In this document: positions 49,305-58,346 of the stretch, in pieces | How positions within the stretch are numbered: position 1 is the first letter of the stretch | How the letters are laid out: every line of letters starts with the position of its first letter | NCBI RefSeq assembly: GCF_000720475.1 | Contig: NZ_JOAP01000049.1 | Location: 29,451 to 93,450 of the forward strand | Length of the DNA: 64,000 nt | Direction: 5' to 3' | Source of the DNA: Streptomyces aureocirculatus | GTDB lineage: Bacteria > Actinomycetota > Actinomycetes > Streptomycetales > Streptomycetaceae | Program-made: the position numbers and the translations under genes | Notes under the pieces: generated by a model | The model's database searches: none | What the model was told of the DNA's origin: nothing | Seen by the model: the letters and a program-made list of their open reading frames with translations, nothing else

Positions 49305-50966
49305 TCAGCTCGGCTCCAACAGGACTCCCTCGTAGGCGAGCCACTGGGCGAAGCTGTGCAGCCCGCGGGGCAGGCCCGTGCAGGGTGCCCAGCCGGGAGG
49401 CAGTTCGGCGCCGCCGGGCGGAGTGTGCCACCCGGGCTCTTCGTCCGGTGCCACCTGTGAGGGGACGGGACGTACGTTGTCGTGTACGGCCTGGGCCAGC
49501 TCTGCCGCTGTACAGGGCTTCTCGGGTGCGGCGGTCAGGTGGTGGTTCGCGGGGCGGGTGCGGAGAACCGCCGCGACGGCGTCGGCGAGGTCGTTGACGT
49601 GGAGGGGATGAACATCGGCGTCCGGGGGGCCGACGACCGTGACGGGGTGACTGCGCAACGCGTCCCACACCATGCGGCCGATGGGTGTGTGCCGAGAGCA
49701 GCCGGGTCCGTACAGCTCCCCCACGGTCAGTGTGTAGGGAGTGGAGTCGTCGTGGGCGCGGATGGTGACCGCGGGCTCGGCGGCCTGGAGGCGCGTCAGG
49801 TCGATCACCGCGTCGGACGGCTCCCGCAGGTCGGCCAGTCTGCGGGCGAGGTGCTCGCCGAGGGGGTTCGTCGCCGCTCGCCATACGAGGCCGCCCCGTC
49901 GTCGTCCCTGTCGTCGTGGGCGTGGGCCCTGGCGGTGTGCGGCGGCTTCACGTCCGGCGTCGAGCGCGCGGCGCGCCACCTCGGCCAGGGGCTCGCGGCG
50001 TCGGGCGAGGTGTTCCTCCGTACTGGTGTTGCTGATGCCGCCGGTACCGATCGTGGCGACCGACTCCGCGTAGGCCTCCGGCTCCGTGGAGGGGGCGCGG
50101 AGTCCGGCGCGGGCCGCTTCGAAGCCCATGGCCAGGGCGGTCAGCCAGGTCCCGCGTACATCCGCCGCGGCCGGTCCGGCGCCGGGCGGACGGAGGAGCG
50201 AGGCGGGCAGTCCGGCGCCGCGGAGGTACTGCTCGGTGTCCAGGTGCAGGCGTCGTTCCGGTCCGGGGCCCGGGATGCGGACCGCGCACTGCGCGACGCC
50301 GTACTTGAAGAAGGGCAGCGCGTCGGGGGCCGGGGCGGTCCGGCCCTCCGCGCCCGGCCGGTCCCCCGGCAGGAAGCAGACCGAACGGCGTGGGCCGCGA
50401 AAGGCGTTCCCGGAGATGGAGCCGTGGTCCTGGTGTTCGGCGAGGTTGGGGACGGCCACGTAGCGCGGGACGCCGGTAGTGCGTAAGAAGCGGTGCATCA
50501 GGATGTCGTCGGGCCAGCCGCCGAGCCGGGGCCGGGCGTACGCGACGAATCCCTCCGCGACCGTACGGGGGAGCACGATGGCCACGCACGGGAAGTACTC
50601 GTTGACGGCGCCGACCCAGCGGGCGCCCGCCATCGACCCCCAGCGCACGGCCGCCCCGTTGCGGGAGTCCCAGAGGGCGAACAGGGCCAGTGCCGCGTCG
50701 GGCAGTTCCGCGATCGCGGACCGGACCCGGTCGAAGAAGGATTCGGACAACATCATGTCGTCCTGAACCACCAGTTGGTGTGTGGCTCCGTCGTCGACCG
50801 CCGACCACGCGGCGAGCGCCGTGCGCAGCACCGAGGGGGTACCGGTGGGGTCGGGGTCCATCACGACCCGCAGCAGGCCGGGTGGCGCGCTGAGCGCCAG
50901 CTTCTCGGCTGCCGCCCGGCGTCTGGGGTGGGTCATGACCACCGCGCTGAGTCGTTGACGTGCCAT
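49305..50966 (-). CDS. glycosyltransferase-like protein fused to an SDR/epimerase-like C-terminus
   Basis: 553 aa. The N-terminal domain is GT-A-like: RLSAVVMTHPRRRAAAEKLA, LVVQDDMMLSESFFDRV (a DxD-like DD), GAVNEYFPCVAIVLPR, GGWPDDILMHRF. The C-terminal 200 residues have the end of an NDP-sugar epimerase fold: YTLTVGELYGPGCSRHTPIGRMVWDAL, HPLHVNDLADAVAAVLRTRP and LPRGLHSFAQWL, but no Rossmann glycine motif. A Ser/Arg-rich linker joins them. GGAGGG precedes the ATG. Divergent from the epimerase operon, so it probably acts with it. Confidence 0.68.
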   Translation of the reverse strand: MARQRLSAVVMTHPRRRAAAEKLALSAPPGLLRVVMDPDPTGTPSVLRTALAAWSAVDDGATHQLVVQDDMMLSESFFDRVRSAIAELPDAALALFALWDSRNGAAVRWGSMAGARWVGAVNEYFPCVAIVLPRTVAEGFVAYARPRLGGWPDDILMHRFLRTTGVPRYVAVPNLAEHQDHGSISGNAFRGPRRSVCFLPGDRPGAEGRTAPAPDALPFFKYGVAQCAVRIPGPGPERRLHLDTEQYLRGAGLPASLLRPPGAGPAAADVRGTWLTALAMGFEAARAGLRAPSTEPEAYAESVATIGTGGISNTSTEEHLARRREPLAEVARRALDAGREAAAHRQGPRPRRQGRRRGGLVWRAATNPLGEHLARRLADLREPSDAVIDLTRLQAAEPAVTIRAHDDSTPYTLTVGELYGPGCSRHTPIGRMVWDALRSHPVTVVGPPDADVHPLHVNDLADAVAAVLRTRPANHHLTAAPEKPCTAAELAQAVHDNVRPVPSQVAPDEEPGWHTPPGGAELPPGWAPCTGLPRGLHSFAQWLAYEGVLLEPS

Positions 50967-51174
50967 CTGCCCTCCGTCTTCCGGATCGGTCGAGGCCGTG
51001 CCGGCACGGGCGCGAAACCCGTCGGTCCCGGACATTACGGAGGGCTTGAGCACGCCGCAAGAGTGCCGAAATGGCCCTCTGGCAGGTGCACGACCGGCCC
51101 ATCGATCCTGAGGCCCGGCACGCCAGGTCCGGTGGATCACGTGCCTTCCTCCCCGATACCGGAAAGGGGCTCCC

Positions 51175-52302
51175 ATGCCCGAGTTACCCAGCCTGTCCGC
51201 TGCGGCCGCCACCGTCGACGTCGCCGAGGAGACCGTCCGCTCCCGGCTCGAGAAGCTCCGCGACGCCCGCGTCGTCGTGACGGGCGGCGGTGGCCTCGTC
51301 GGCAGCAGGCTGGTCTCCGTGCTGCAGAGATCCGGAGCCACCGTCACCGTCCTCGACCGCATGGACGCCTACCCCGAGCCCGGCCACGAGCTCTTCGGTG
51401 TGGCACGCGGCGGCGCCCGCCTGGTGGTCGGCGACGTCCGCGACGCCGACACCGTCGGAGCCCTGCTGCGCAGGGCCGACTTCGTGGTCCACGCCGCCGC
51501 CTACGCGGATGTCGCGGCCTGCACCCGGCGGCCCGACATCGCGTTCCGCGCCAATGTGGAGGGCACCCAGGTCGTCCTGGAGCAGGCCGCCCGGTCCGCC
51601 GTCTGCCGGCTCGTGCTTGTCTCCTCCGCGTCCGTGTACGGCGACGGCACACCGGCCGGCGAGGGGCCACAGGTCTTCCACGAGGACCAGCCGCTCTTCC
51701 CCGTGTCCGTGTACGCCAACTCCAAGCTCTGGGCGGAGCACCAGACCCGCCTGATGCTGAACGCCGCCAGCGGTACCGAGTACGCGGTGGTGCGCTACTT
51801 CTCCGTGTACGGCGAGCCCCAGATACCCAAGCAGGGCAGTCACTCCTGGATGGTGCCCTGGCTCTCCCTCCAGGCGCGCCTCGGCCGGCCGATGCGGCTC
51901 AACGGCGGTGGCGTCCAGGTCCGTGACCTCGTCCACGTCGACGATGTCGCCGAGGCCACCGCGCTCGCCCTGACCGAGGAACAGATGGCCTCGCAGACCG
52001 TCAACATCGGCACGGGCGTGCCCACATCGGTCCGCGAGGTCGCCGACCTGATCGCTCCGTACTTCCCCGGGGCACGGCGGATCGTCACCCCCCGGCCCGA
52101 GGGTGACCCGATCGGCGGCTACGCCTCGACCGGACGCGCCAGGGAACTGCTGCGCTGGCAGGCGGGCATCGATGTCCGCAAAGGTGTGGACCGGTATGTG
52201 CGCTGGCTGCTCGCCACACCGGACGCCACCCCACGCTGGTTGGCCGGGGCGACGGAAGAGGTGTCCGGAGCGACGGAAGCCGGGGCGGCGGAAGAAGCAT
52301 GA
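51175..52302 (+). CDS. NAD-dependent epimerase/dehydratase
   Basis: 375 aa extended SDR. Cofactor motif VVVTGGGGLVGSRLVSVLQRSGATVTVLDRM (a TGGGGLVG variant of GxxGxxG), catalytic SSASVYGDG...SVYANSKLWAEH (Ser, Tyr-x-x-x-Lys), and the sugar-binding RYFSVYGEPQIPKQGSHSWMVP plus RDLVHVDDVAEA. Typical of NDP-glucose/GlcNAc epimerases and dehydratases. A 35-residue N-terminal helical extension and a Glu/Ala/Gly tail are unusual. First gene of an epimerase-NUDIX-GHMP kinase operon. Confidence 0.86.
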   Translation: MPELPSLSAAAATVDVAEETVRSRLEKLRDARVVVTGGGGLVGSRLVSVLQRSGATVTVLDRMDAYPEPGHELFGVARGGARLVVGDVRDADTVGALLRRADFVVHAAAYADVAACTRRPDIAFRANVEGTQVVLEQAARSAVCRLVLVSSASVYGDGTPAGEGPQVFHEDQPLFPVSVYANSKLWAEHQTRLMLNAASGTEYAVVRYFSVYGEPQIPKQGSHSWMVPWLSLQARLGRPMRLNGGGVQVRDLVHVDDVAEATALALTEEQMASQTVNIGTGVPTSVREVADLIAPYFPGARRIVTPRPEGDPIGGYASTGRARELLRWQAGIDVRKGVDRYVRWLLATPDATPRWLAGATEEVSGATEAGAAEEA

Positions 52303-52363
52303 GGAGTCACGCCCGAAAATGCCCGCGGCACGCGGGTACGGCGACGGAGGAGACACGCACGGC

Positions 52364-52858
52364 ATGAGTTACACCGGTTCGTACATCTGGTCGCTGCGCC
52401 AGAAAGTCGGCTCCAGGACGCTTCTGGTGCCCGGCGCGCAGGTGCTGCTGATCGACGCGGAGGGCCGCGGCCTGTTCCAGCAGCGCGTGGACACCGGGGT
52501 GTGGGAGCTTCCGGCAGGCGCCTGCGAGGAGGGGGGTGACTTCGCGGACGCCGCCGTGCGGGAGGTCGCGGAGGAGACCGGTCTGCGGGTGGAGCGGGAG
52601 GACCTGGTGGCGTTCGGGACGCTGTCCGATCCGCGGGTGCACACCCTGACCTACCCGAACGGGGACGTCACCCACTGCTTCGCACTGTGCTTCGTCGCCC
52701 ACCGCTGGTCGGGGGAGCTGTCCCCGGGGGCCGACGAGGTACGCAAGGCCGTGTTCAGGCCGCTCGACGCCCCGCTCCAGCCGCTGCACCCGCCGACGGC
52801 GGTGGTGCTTTCCATGTACGAGAGGTTCCGCACGGAGGGAAGGTTCCAGGCCCAGTGA
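52364..52858 (+). CDS. NUDIX hydrolase
   Basis: 164 aa. NUDIX box: GACEEGGDFADAAVREVAEETGL; the first Glu of the GX5EX7REUXEEXGU consensus is Gly here, but the REVAEE core that binds the metal is intact. LVPGAQVLLIDAEGRGLFQQRVDTGVWELPAG is the preceding strand region. Likely hydrolyses a nucleoside-diphosphate-linked metabolite, possibly a sugar nucleotide, given its place between an epimerase and a sugar-type kinase. Its stop overlaps the next start (GTGA). Confidence 0.86.
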   Translation: MSYTGSYIWSLRQKVGSRTLLVPGAQVLLIDAEGRGLFQQRVDTGVWELPAGACEEGGDFADAAVREVAEETGLRVEREDLVAFGTLSDPRVHTLTYPNGDVTHCFALCFVAHRWSGELSPGADEVRKAVFRPLDAPLQPLHPPTAVVLSMYERFRTEGRFQAQ

Positions 52859-53919
52859 TCCCCACACATCCGATACGCGCGGTGGTGCCCTGCCGGGCTT
52901 GTCTGTCCGGCGAGGACCTGGACTGGCTCGGCGGCGGCCGCTCGGTCAGCGTCGCGCTCTCCCTGACGACGACCGTGGAGGCCATGCCCACTCCCGCTCC
53001 GGACAGGCAGACGGTGGACGACTGGTCGTGGGAGGTGTGGGCGTTCCTGCGCGAGCGGCTGCCCGGCCTCGGTCCGCGCCCGCCCGCTGTCACCGTGCGC
53101 AGCGAGGCGCCCGAGGCGAGCGGCCTGTCGTCGTCCACGGCGCGGATCGTGGCACTCCTCCGGGCGTTCACGGACCCGTCGTTCACGGGCCGGAGCGTCG
53201 GCGACGACACGATCACCCAGTGGGCGTACGAGTTCGAGTTCGCCGTCTTCAACGGCGGTGGCATGGATCACCTGGCGGTCGTCGAAGGCGGCGCGCTGCT
53301 CCTCGAAGGCCGCGAGCACGGGCTCCCCGCCGTGCGGGAGCGGCTGGAGTTCCCGGACGAGTGGCGGGTCCTCGTCGTGGACTCCGGCACCCGCAAGGAC
53401 ACCAGGCATCACATCCGCGACGTACGGGCACAGCTCGCGGCAGGCGACCCCGCACTGGCCGCCTACCGGGCGGTGGCCGACGAGGCGTCGGGGCGGGTGT
53501 GGGAGGCGCTGCACGGTCGGGACCTGCCGGGGCTCGGGGCGGCGATGGTCCGAGCCCATGAGGCCATGCGGGACCAGCAGCGGATGTCGACTCCGTTCCT
53601 GGAGGAACTGCGGTCTCTCGCACTGCGCGTCGTCGGCCTGCCACTGAAGCTCAGCGGGGCCGGCGGGGGTGGTGCGCTGGTCGGTGTGTGCCCGGCCGAC
53701 GCGGTGGAGGAGACCGTGGCGCGTCTGACGCGGGCGCTGAGCGTCTCCCATCCGCAGGCCAAGGTCCTACCGACGCGTGCGGCCCCGGGTGCCCGCCGGG
53801 GGTCGGTGCCGGCGGGCCAGGGCGGGGCTGAGCCGGTGGAGGGTGCCGCTGATCCACTGCCGTCGGTGTCGGCAGCCGCAATCGCGCCGGGAGGGAGGCG
53901 GCAGCGGGCCTCGCCGTAG
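52855..53919 (+). CDS. GHMP-family small-molecule kinase
   Basis: 354 aa. N-terminal PCRACLSGEDLDWLGGGRSVSVAL corresponds to the galactokinase/mevalonate-kinase substrate motif, EASGLSSSTARIVALLRA to the GLGSSA-like phosphate-binding loop, and GGGMDHLAVVEGG plus LPLKLSGAGGGGALVGVCP to the C-terminal Gly-rich motif. These kinases phosphorylate sugars, heptoses or amino alcohols. The substrate is unknown; operon context favours a sugar. The last 50 residues are a low-complexity tail. GTG start overlaps the NUDIX stop. Confidence 0.86.
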   Translation: MIPTHPIRAVVPCRACLSGEDLDWLGGGRSVSVALSLTTTVEAMPTPAPDRQTVDDWSWEVWAFLRERLPGLGPRPPAVTVRSEAPEASGLSSSTARIVALLRAFTDPSFTGRSVGDDTITQWAYEFEFAVFNGGGMDHLAVVEGGALLLEGREHGLPAVRERLEFPDEWRVLVVDSGTRKDTRHHIRDVRAQLAAGDPALAAYRAVADEASGRVWEALHGRDLPGLGAAMVRAHEAMRDQQRMSTPFLEELRSLALRVVGLPLKLSGAGGGGALVGVCPADAVEETVARLTRALSVSHPQAKVLPTRAAPGARRGSVPAGQGGAEPVEGAADPLPSVSAAAIAPGGRRQRASP

Positions 53920-53977
53920 CCACTGAGCGGTCTGCGGCGGTGGGCGTTCGTCCACTGCGGCGGCGTCCGGCACTTCC

Positions 53978-54009
53978 CGGTTCCCCGTATGTCTCCGTAC
54001 GGGGAACCG
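53978..54009. terminator. bidirectional hairpin between convergent operons
   Basis: A 12-bp perfect stem, CGGTTCCCCGTA / TACGGGGAACCG, with an 8-nt loop (TGTCTCCG), between the GHMP kinase (ends 53919, plus) and the radical SAM gene (ends 54127, minus). It is the first member of a repeat array whose other units can form similar, weaker hairpins. Confidence 0.65.
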
Positions 54010-54073
54010 TGTGTCTCCGTACAGGGAACCGTGTGTCTCCGTACAGGGAACCGTGTGTCTCCGTACGGGGAAG
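53980..54073. repeat. 22-bp tandem repeat array
   Basis: Three full units at 54002-54023, 54024-54045 and 54046-54067 (GGGAACCGTGTGTCTCCGTA plus two bases), with a partial, diverged unit at 53980-54001 and a tail to 54073. Units are nearly identical and lie outside genes. Confidence 0.82.
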
Positions 54074-54126
54074 GGAGGCGCCGGACGCCTTCGCGTGCCG
54101 GTTGTCGGACGTGGCCTGCCGGGGCG

Positions 54127-55242
54127 TCAGATGAACGGGTCGTAGTCCTGCGAGAGCGGAGGCCCGTCGGTCTCGCGGCGGTCGATGCGCTCAAGCTCCA
54201 GATTGGAGCCGTGCCGCGCGCAGTGGAACCGGCAGTCCCGGCTCGGGTCGACGATGCCCCGGTCCGAGTCCTGCCAGATGTCGGCGAGGTCGTCGGTGAC
54301 GGCGTCGCCGATCCTGGCCAGCGGGTTGCCCCGGTGGTAGGAGCACACGTACACCCCGGAGGGGGTGATGAGGGTGCGGAGTTCGGCTATTCGGCAGCGG
54401 TGGTAGTCCTTGGGCTGGACGGGGCCGACACGGGTGCGCAGGGAGGCGAGGGTGGAGGAGTTGACGAGCTGGAACCGGTCGCTCTCCAGGCGGGCGGCGT
54501 CGGCGAGCTGGCGGTCGACGGATTCCAGTATCTCGGTGGGGACCTGCACGATGTGGTGGTCGTCGTCGAACATGGCCTTGGTCTCGAAGTAGTCGCAGCC
54601 GATGTCGTGGGCGAGTTCGGCCGCGCGCAGCACCTCGTGGTGGTTGGTGACCGTGCGGCCGTCGGGTTCCCGGCGTGACATCACGAGGAAGGAGTAGCCG
54701 AGAGCGCCCTTCTTCTCGGCGGCGAGCAGCCGCATGTTCCCGACCACCTTGTCGAAGACGCTGCGGCCCTTGCGGTCGGGGCGGAACAAGCCGTACGTCT
54801 CCGCGGTGCCGGCGTCCATGGAGACGCGGACCCAGGTGGCGTACTTGGCCAGCTCGGCGAGGTTTTGTTTGATCATGGTGCCGTTGGTGACGACTCCTAT
54901 GGCCAGGCCCGCCTCGCCGAGAATGGTCAGGACCCGGCGGGTGCCCCGGTGGGCGAGTGGCTCCCCGCCGCCGATGAGGACCACGGCCCGCACGGACAGG
55001 GCGACGAGTTCCTCGGCGAGCGCGACGAGCCGTTCCGGGGTGAACCGGCCCTGGTTGAGGAGCTTGCCGCTGATGCACTCCGGGCAGGCGAGGTCGCAGA
55101 ACGTGGTCGGGTCGAGGTCCACGACGAGCGGGGCTGGGGAGGGCGTACCGGAAGCGGCCTGTAGGACCCGGGGCCAGCCCGAGGGCTGGTAGAGCTTGGT
55201 GACGAGGTCGAGGCGGTCGTGCGTCACGGTGTTCTCCTCCAC
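54127..55242 (-). CDS. radical SAM enzyme with SPASM/Twitch-like C-terminus
   Basis: 371 aa. [4Fe-4S]/SAM motif CDLACPEC (Cys49, Cys53, Cys56), followed by VVLIGGGEPL and GVVTNGTMI. The C-terminus has further Cys residues (HRCRIAELRTLITPSGVYVCSYHRGN and CRFHCARHGSN) that could bind an auxiliary cluster, as in SPASM/Twitch proteins such as AprD4, NeoN or BlsE that act on sugars. It is the last gene of the sugar-importer operon (51 nt after the permease) and lies within the putative sugar pathway, so a carbohydrate substrate is inferred. Confidence 0.88.
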   Translation of the reverse strand: MEENTVTHDRLDLVTKLYQPSGWPRVLQAASGTPSPAPLVVDLDPTTFCDLACPECISGKLLNQGRFTPERLVALAEELVALSVRAVVLIGGGEPLAHRGTRRVLTILGEAGLAIGVVTNGTMIKQNLAELAKYATWVRVSMDAGTAETYGLFRPDRKGRSVFDKVVGNMRLLAAEKKGALGYSFLVMSRREPDGRTVTNHHEVLRAAELAHDIGCDYFETKAMFDDDHHIVQVPTEILESVDRQLADAARLESDRFQLVNSSTLASLRTRVGPVQPKDYHRCRIAELRTLITPSGVYVCSYHRGNPLARIGDAVTDDLADIWQDSDRGIVDPSRDCRFHCARHGSNLELERIDRRETDGPPLSQDYDPFI

Positions 55243-55292
55243 GGGGGTGGGACAGGGTGTCGCCGACGGGCCGCGCTCGGCAGGTCAAGGAC

Positions 55293-56147
55293 TCAGCCCT
55301 TGACCGCTCCGCTGGCCAGTCCCGCGGCGATCTTGCGCTGGAGCACCAGGAAGAAGGCCACGACGGGCAGGGCGGTGAGCGTGGCTCCGGCCATGAGACC
55401 GCCGTAGTCGGTGCCGAAGCTGGTCTGGAACGAGACCAGCCAGATACTGAGCGTCTGCTTCTCCGGAGTGGACAGCAGGACGTAGACGAGGACGTACTCG
55501 TTCCACGCCTGCACCATCGCGAAGACCGAGGTGGCGACCAGGCCGGGGGCGAGCAGCGGCAGGACGACGCGGACGAACGCGCCGAGCCGGCCGCAGCCGT
55601 CGACCATCGCCGCCTCCTCCAGCTCCACCGGGATGGCGGCGACGAAGCCGCGCAGCATCCACACCGTGAACGGCAGGGTGAAAACGAGGTAGGTGAGGAT
55701 GACACCGGCAAGGCTGTCGGTGAGGCCCGCTTCGTTCAGGAGCAGGTACACGGGGATGATGAGGGCCGCGAGGGGGATCATCTGGACGGTGAGGATCACC
55801 ATGACGAACGCCTTGCGCCCGGCGAATTGGAAGCGGGCGAGGGCGAATGCGGCAAGGGTGCCCACCAGCAGGGAGGCGAGGACGGTGCCGACACCGATGA
55901 CGGCGCTGGAGCGGACGTTGGCCCAGAAGGTCTCCGTGCCCATCGCCCGCGCGAAGTTGTCGAGTGTGGGACGGCTCGGCCAGAACTCCGGTGGCAGGCT
56001 GAGGATCTCGGTCGCGGGCCGGAACGCGGTGAGGACCATCCAGTAGACGGGGAAGCCGACGACAGCGGCCACCAGGAGGCCGAGAACGTCGTAGCGGCGT
56101 CGGGGCGGGCGCCCGGGCCGGGCCTTCTGCCGCTGTCCTGATGTCAT
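55293..56147 (-). CDS. ABC sugar transporter permease (MalG/AraQ type)
   Basis: 284 aa with six TM helices. The EAA loop is EEAAMVDGCGRLGAFVRVVLPLLAPGLVATSVFAMVQAWNEYVLV, and the first helix is VLGLLVAAVVGFPVYWMVLTAF, both typical of the CUT1 family. Start ATG 56147 overlaps the stop of the preceding permease (ATGA). The importer has no dedicated ATPase here; CUT1 systems in Streptomyces commonly share MsiK. Confidence 0.9.
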   Translation of the reverse strand: MTSGQRQKARPGRPPRRRYDVLGLLVAAVVGFPVYWMVLTAFRPATEILSLPPEFWPSRPTLDNFARAMGTETFWANVRSSAVIGVGTVLASLLVGTLAAFALARFQFAGRKAFVMVILTVQMIPLAALIIPVYLLLNEAGLTDSLAGVILTYLVFTLPFTVWMLRGFVAAIPVELEEAAMVDGCGRLGAFVRVVLPLLAPGLVATSVFAMVQAWNEYVLVYVLLSTPEKQTLSIWLVSFQTSFGTDYGGLMAGATLTALPVVAFFLVLQRKIAAGLASGAVKG

Positions 56148-57058
56148 TCGGCCTCTCCAAGGCGCAGCATCTGCCGCAGGTAGACCACGGCACCGGCGAG
56201 CAGCAGGACGACGGTGACCACGGCGATGGCGGCTCCGGTGCTGTAGCGGTTGACGGCGAACGACTCGATGAAGGAGTACACGCCGAGCAGGTAGTACTCA
56301 CGCTCGGGCTGCCCCCCGCGCATCAGCCACACCTGGTTGAAGACCCCGAAGTCCCAGATGGTCATCAGTGTGGTGACCACCACGAACACCGGCTTGACGG
56401 CGGGAAAGGTGACGTACCGGAAGACCTGGGACGGGCGGGCGCCGTCGATGAGGGCGGCCTCCTCCAGTTCCGGGGGGATCTGGGCGAGCGCCGCCCGTAG
56501 CGTGATGGCGGCGAACGGCAGCGAGCCCCAGACGACGACCGCGGCGATCACGGCGAAGCCCTGCCACGGGTCGGTGAACCAGTTGTGGCGGGCGAGGTCG
56601 ACGCCGGGCAGTTGTGACAGCAACCAGTTGATCACTCCGTAGTCCGCGTCGAAGAGCCAGCGGAAGACGGCTGCCGCCACCATCACCGGCATCGCCCACA
56701 CGGCGACGAGCACACTGGTCAGTACTGCCCGCACCCAGGGCGACGCCCGCCGCATCAGCAGCGCGACGAGCAGGCCGAGCACCATGGTCAGGGTCACGCA
56801 CACCACGGCGAACAGCACGGTGCGGAGCACCACCGTCCAGAAGAACCTGTCGCCGAGGATCGTCCGGAACTGCCGCAGACCGACCCAGGGCGGCGCAGAG
56901 CCGCTGAACAGCTCCTTGCGGGTCATGTCCTGGAACGCCAGCGTCACCATGTCGACCAGCGGATAGCCGAGTACCACGACGAGTGCCAGTACGGTCGGGG
57001 CGATCAGGAGGTACGGCAGTACGGAGCGCAGTCGGCGACGGACCGGTTCAGCGCTCAT
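56144..57058 (-). CDS. ABC sugar transporter permease (MalF/UgpA type)
   Basis: 304 aa, six TM helices. LPYLLIAPTVLALVVVLGYPLVDMVTLAFQD at the start and the coupling loop EEAALIDGARPSQVFRYVTFPAVKPVFVVVTTLMTIWDFGVFNQVWLM are CUT1 signatures. The start lies 10 nt inside the binding-protein stop, and the gene overlaps the next permease by 4 nt. Confidence 0.9.
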   Translation of the reverse strand: MSAEPVRRRLRSVLPYLLIAPTVLALVVVLGYPLVDMVTLAFQDMTRKELFSGSAPPWVGLRQFRTILGDRFFWTVVLRTVLFAVVCVTLTMVLGLLVALLMRRASPWVRAVLTSVLVAVWAMPVMVAAAVFRWLFDADYGVINWLLSQLPGVDLARHNWFTDPWQGFAVIAAVVVWGSLPFAAITLRAALAQIPPELEEAALIDGARPSQVFRYVTFPAVKPVFVVVTTLMTIWDFGVFNQVWLMRGGQPEREYYLLGVYSFIESFAVNRYSTGAAIAVVTVVLLLAGAVVYLRQMLRLGEAE

Positions 57059-58346
57059 TGATCACGTCGTCGATCCGGCGGTCCGCCTCCCGCGCGGCGT
57101 CCCGGACGGACGCCTTGCCGGAGGCGATGCGCTCCAGCATCTCGGGCAGGATGTTGGATTTTTCCACCGAGGTCCAGCCGGGGGCCAGGGGGGTGACCCA
57201 GCCGCGGGTGGCCGCCTGGGCCGCCGGTCCGTTGACGCCGTCGGCGGCGACGTCGGCCAACTGGACGGTGTTGTTGGGCAAGGTGTTGGCGGCGATCATC
57301 TGCCGCTGGGACTTCCGGTCGGTGAAGACGCGCATCCAGTCCGCGGCGAGGTCCTTGTTCGCCGACTTGGCGGGCACGGCCAGGGTGGAGCCGCCGAGGA
57401 ACGGTGGAAGCAGCTTCCCTGACGGGCCCGGGAAGGCGAAGGTGGCGAACTTCCCCTTCAGGCCGGGGTCTCCGCCGGAGCGGGGGTCGGTTGCGGCCTG
57501 CGCCTCCCAGGTGTTGCCGTAGAACACGCCCACCTTGCCCTGCCCGACCACTGCAGGCTGGTCACTGTTGTCCTTGGCCCGGTCACCCTCGTAGTAGTCG
57601 TCCAGAAGTTTCTTCCAGGCGGTGAGGCCGTCGATCGACTTCCGTGCGGAGAGGGCGCCGTGCCAGCGGCCGTCCTTCTCGGCCGCCATCTCGCCGCCGG
57701 CGTCCTTGACGAAGGCCATGGCGGCGTACCAGTAGCGGCCGGGCATGTAGAACGCGGAGAACCGGGGGTCCTTGGAACCGAACTCTTCCTTCAGCCGGTC
57801 CAGGGCCGAGGTCAGCTCGGGATAGGTGCGCGGGGCCCGGGTGATGTTCGCCTGCCGGAAGTAGTCGGTGCGGTATATGCCGACGCGCGCGCCCGCGTAA
57901 TACGGCACACAGTAGGTCCGGCCGTCGTGACGGCAGGCGTCGGTGAGCGCCGGCAGCCACTGCCCGGAGTGGTCGAAGCCCTTGGGGTCCAGTGGCGCGA
58001 AGGCGTCGTTGACGATGTAGTTGGTGGTCTCGCTGTTGCCCATCTCCACCACGTCGGGCACGTTCCGACCGGCGAGGACCGCGTCGAGTTTCTGATTCTT
58101 CGTCGTCCACTGCTGGTACTGGACATCGACCTTCACCCCCGGGTGTTCCTTGGTGAACCGGCTGTTGGCGGAGGCGACCAGCGTCGGCCAGCTCTCCCTG
58201 GCGTCCACCGCGAGCCACACCGTCAGCTCCTTTCCGCCCCCTCCCCCTCCGCCGGAGCCGTCGTTACCGCCGGAGCCGCACCCGGCCGCCGTGAGCAGGA
58301 GGACGGCTCCCAGGACCAGGGACCGGCCGGGCATGCGACGTGCCAT
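57048..58346 (-). CDS. ABC sugar transporter substrate-binding lipoprotein (family 1)
   Basis: 432 aa. Signal LVLGAVLLLTAAGC with lipobox Cys, then a Gly/Ser linker and the family 1 fold: LTVWLAVDARESWPTLVASANSRFTKEHPGVKVDVQYQQW, then VPDVVEMGNSETTNYIVNDAFAPLD, GVFYGNTWEAQAA and FLGGSTLAVPAKSANKDLAADWMRVFTD. These proteins bind oligosaccharides or sugar alcohols. GGAGG precedes ATG 58346. It heads the minus-strand operon SBP-permease-permease-radical SAM and is divergent from the amidinotransferase. Confidence 0.91.
   Translation of the reverse strand: MARRMPGRSLVLGAVLLLTAAGCGSGGNDGSGGGGGGGKELTVWLAVDARESWPTLVASANSRFTKEHPGVKVDVQYQQWTTKNQKLDAVLAGRNVPDVVEMGNSETTNYIVNDAFAPLDPKGFDHSGQWLPALTDACRHDGRTYCVPYYAGARVGIYRTDYFRQANITRAPRTYPELTSALDRLKEEFGSKDPRFSAFYMPGRYWYAAMAFVKDAGGEMAAEKDGRWHGALSARKSIDGLTAWKKLLDDYYEGDRAKDNSDQPAVVGQGKVGVFYGNTWEAQAATDPRSGGDPGLKGKFATFAFPGPSGKLLPPFLGGSTLAVPAKSANKDLAADWMRVFTDRKSQRQMIAANTLPNNTVQLADVAADGVNGPAAQAATRGWVTPLAPGWTSVEKSNILPEMLERIASGKASVRDAAREADRRIDDVINER

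Noticed and set aside
52364..52858. NUDIX gene as a pseudogene because one box Glu is Gly
   Set aside because: The REVAEE metal-binding core is intact, the frame is complete and coupled to its neighbours, and this position varies in real NUDIX proteins.
53980..54073. The 22-bp repeat array considered as a CRISPR
   Set aside because: Units are directly adjacent with no spacers and no cas genes are nearby.
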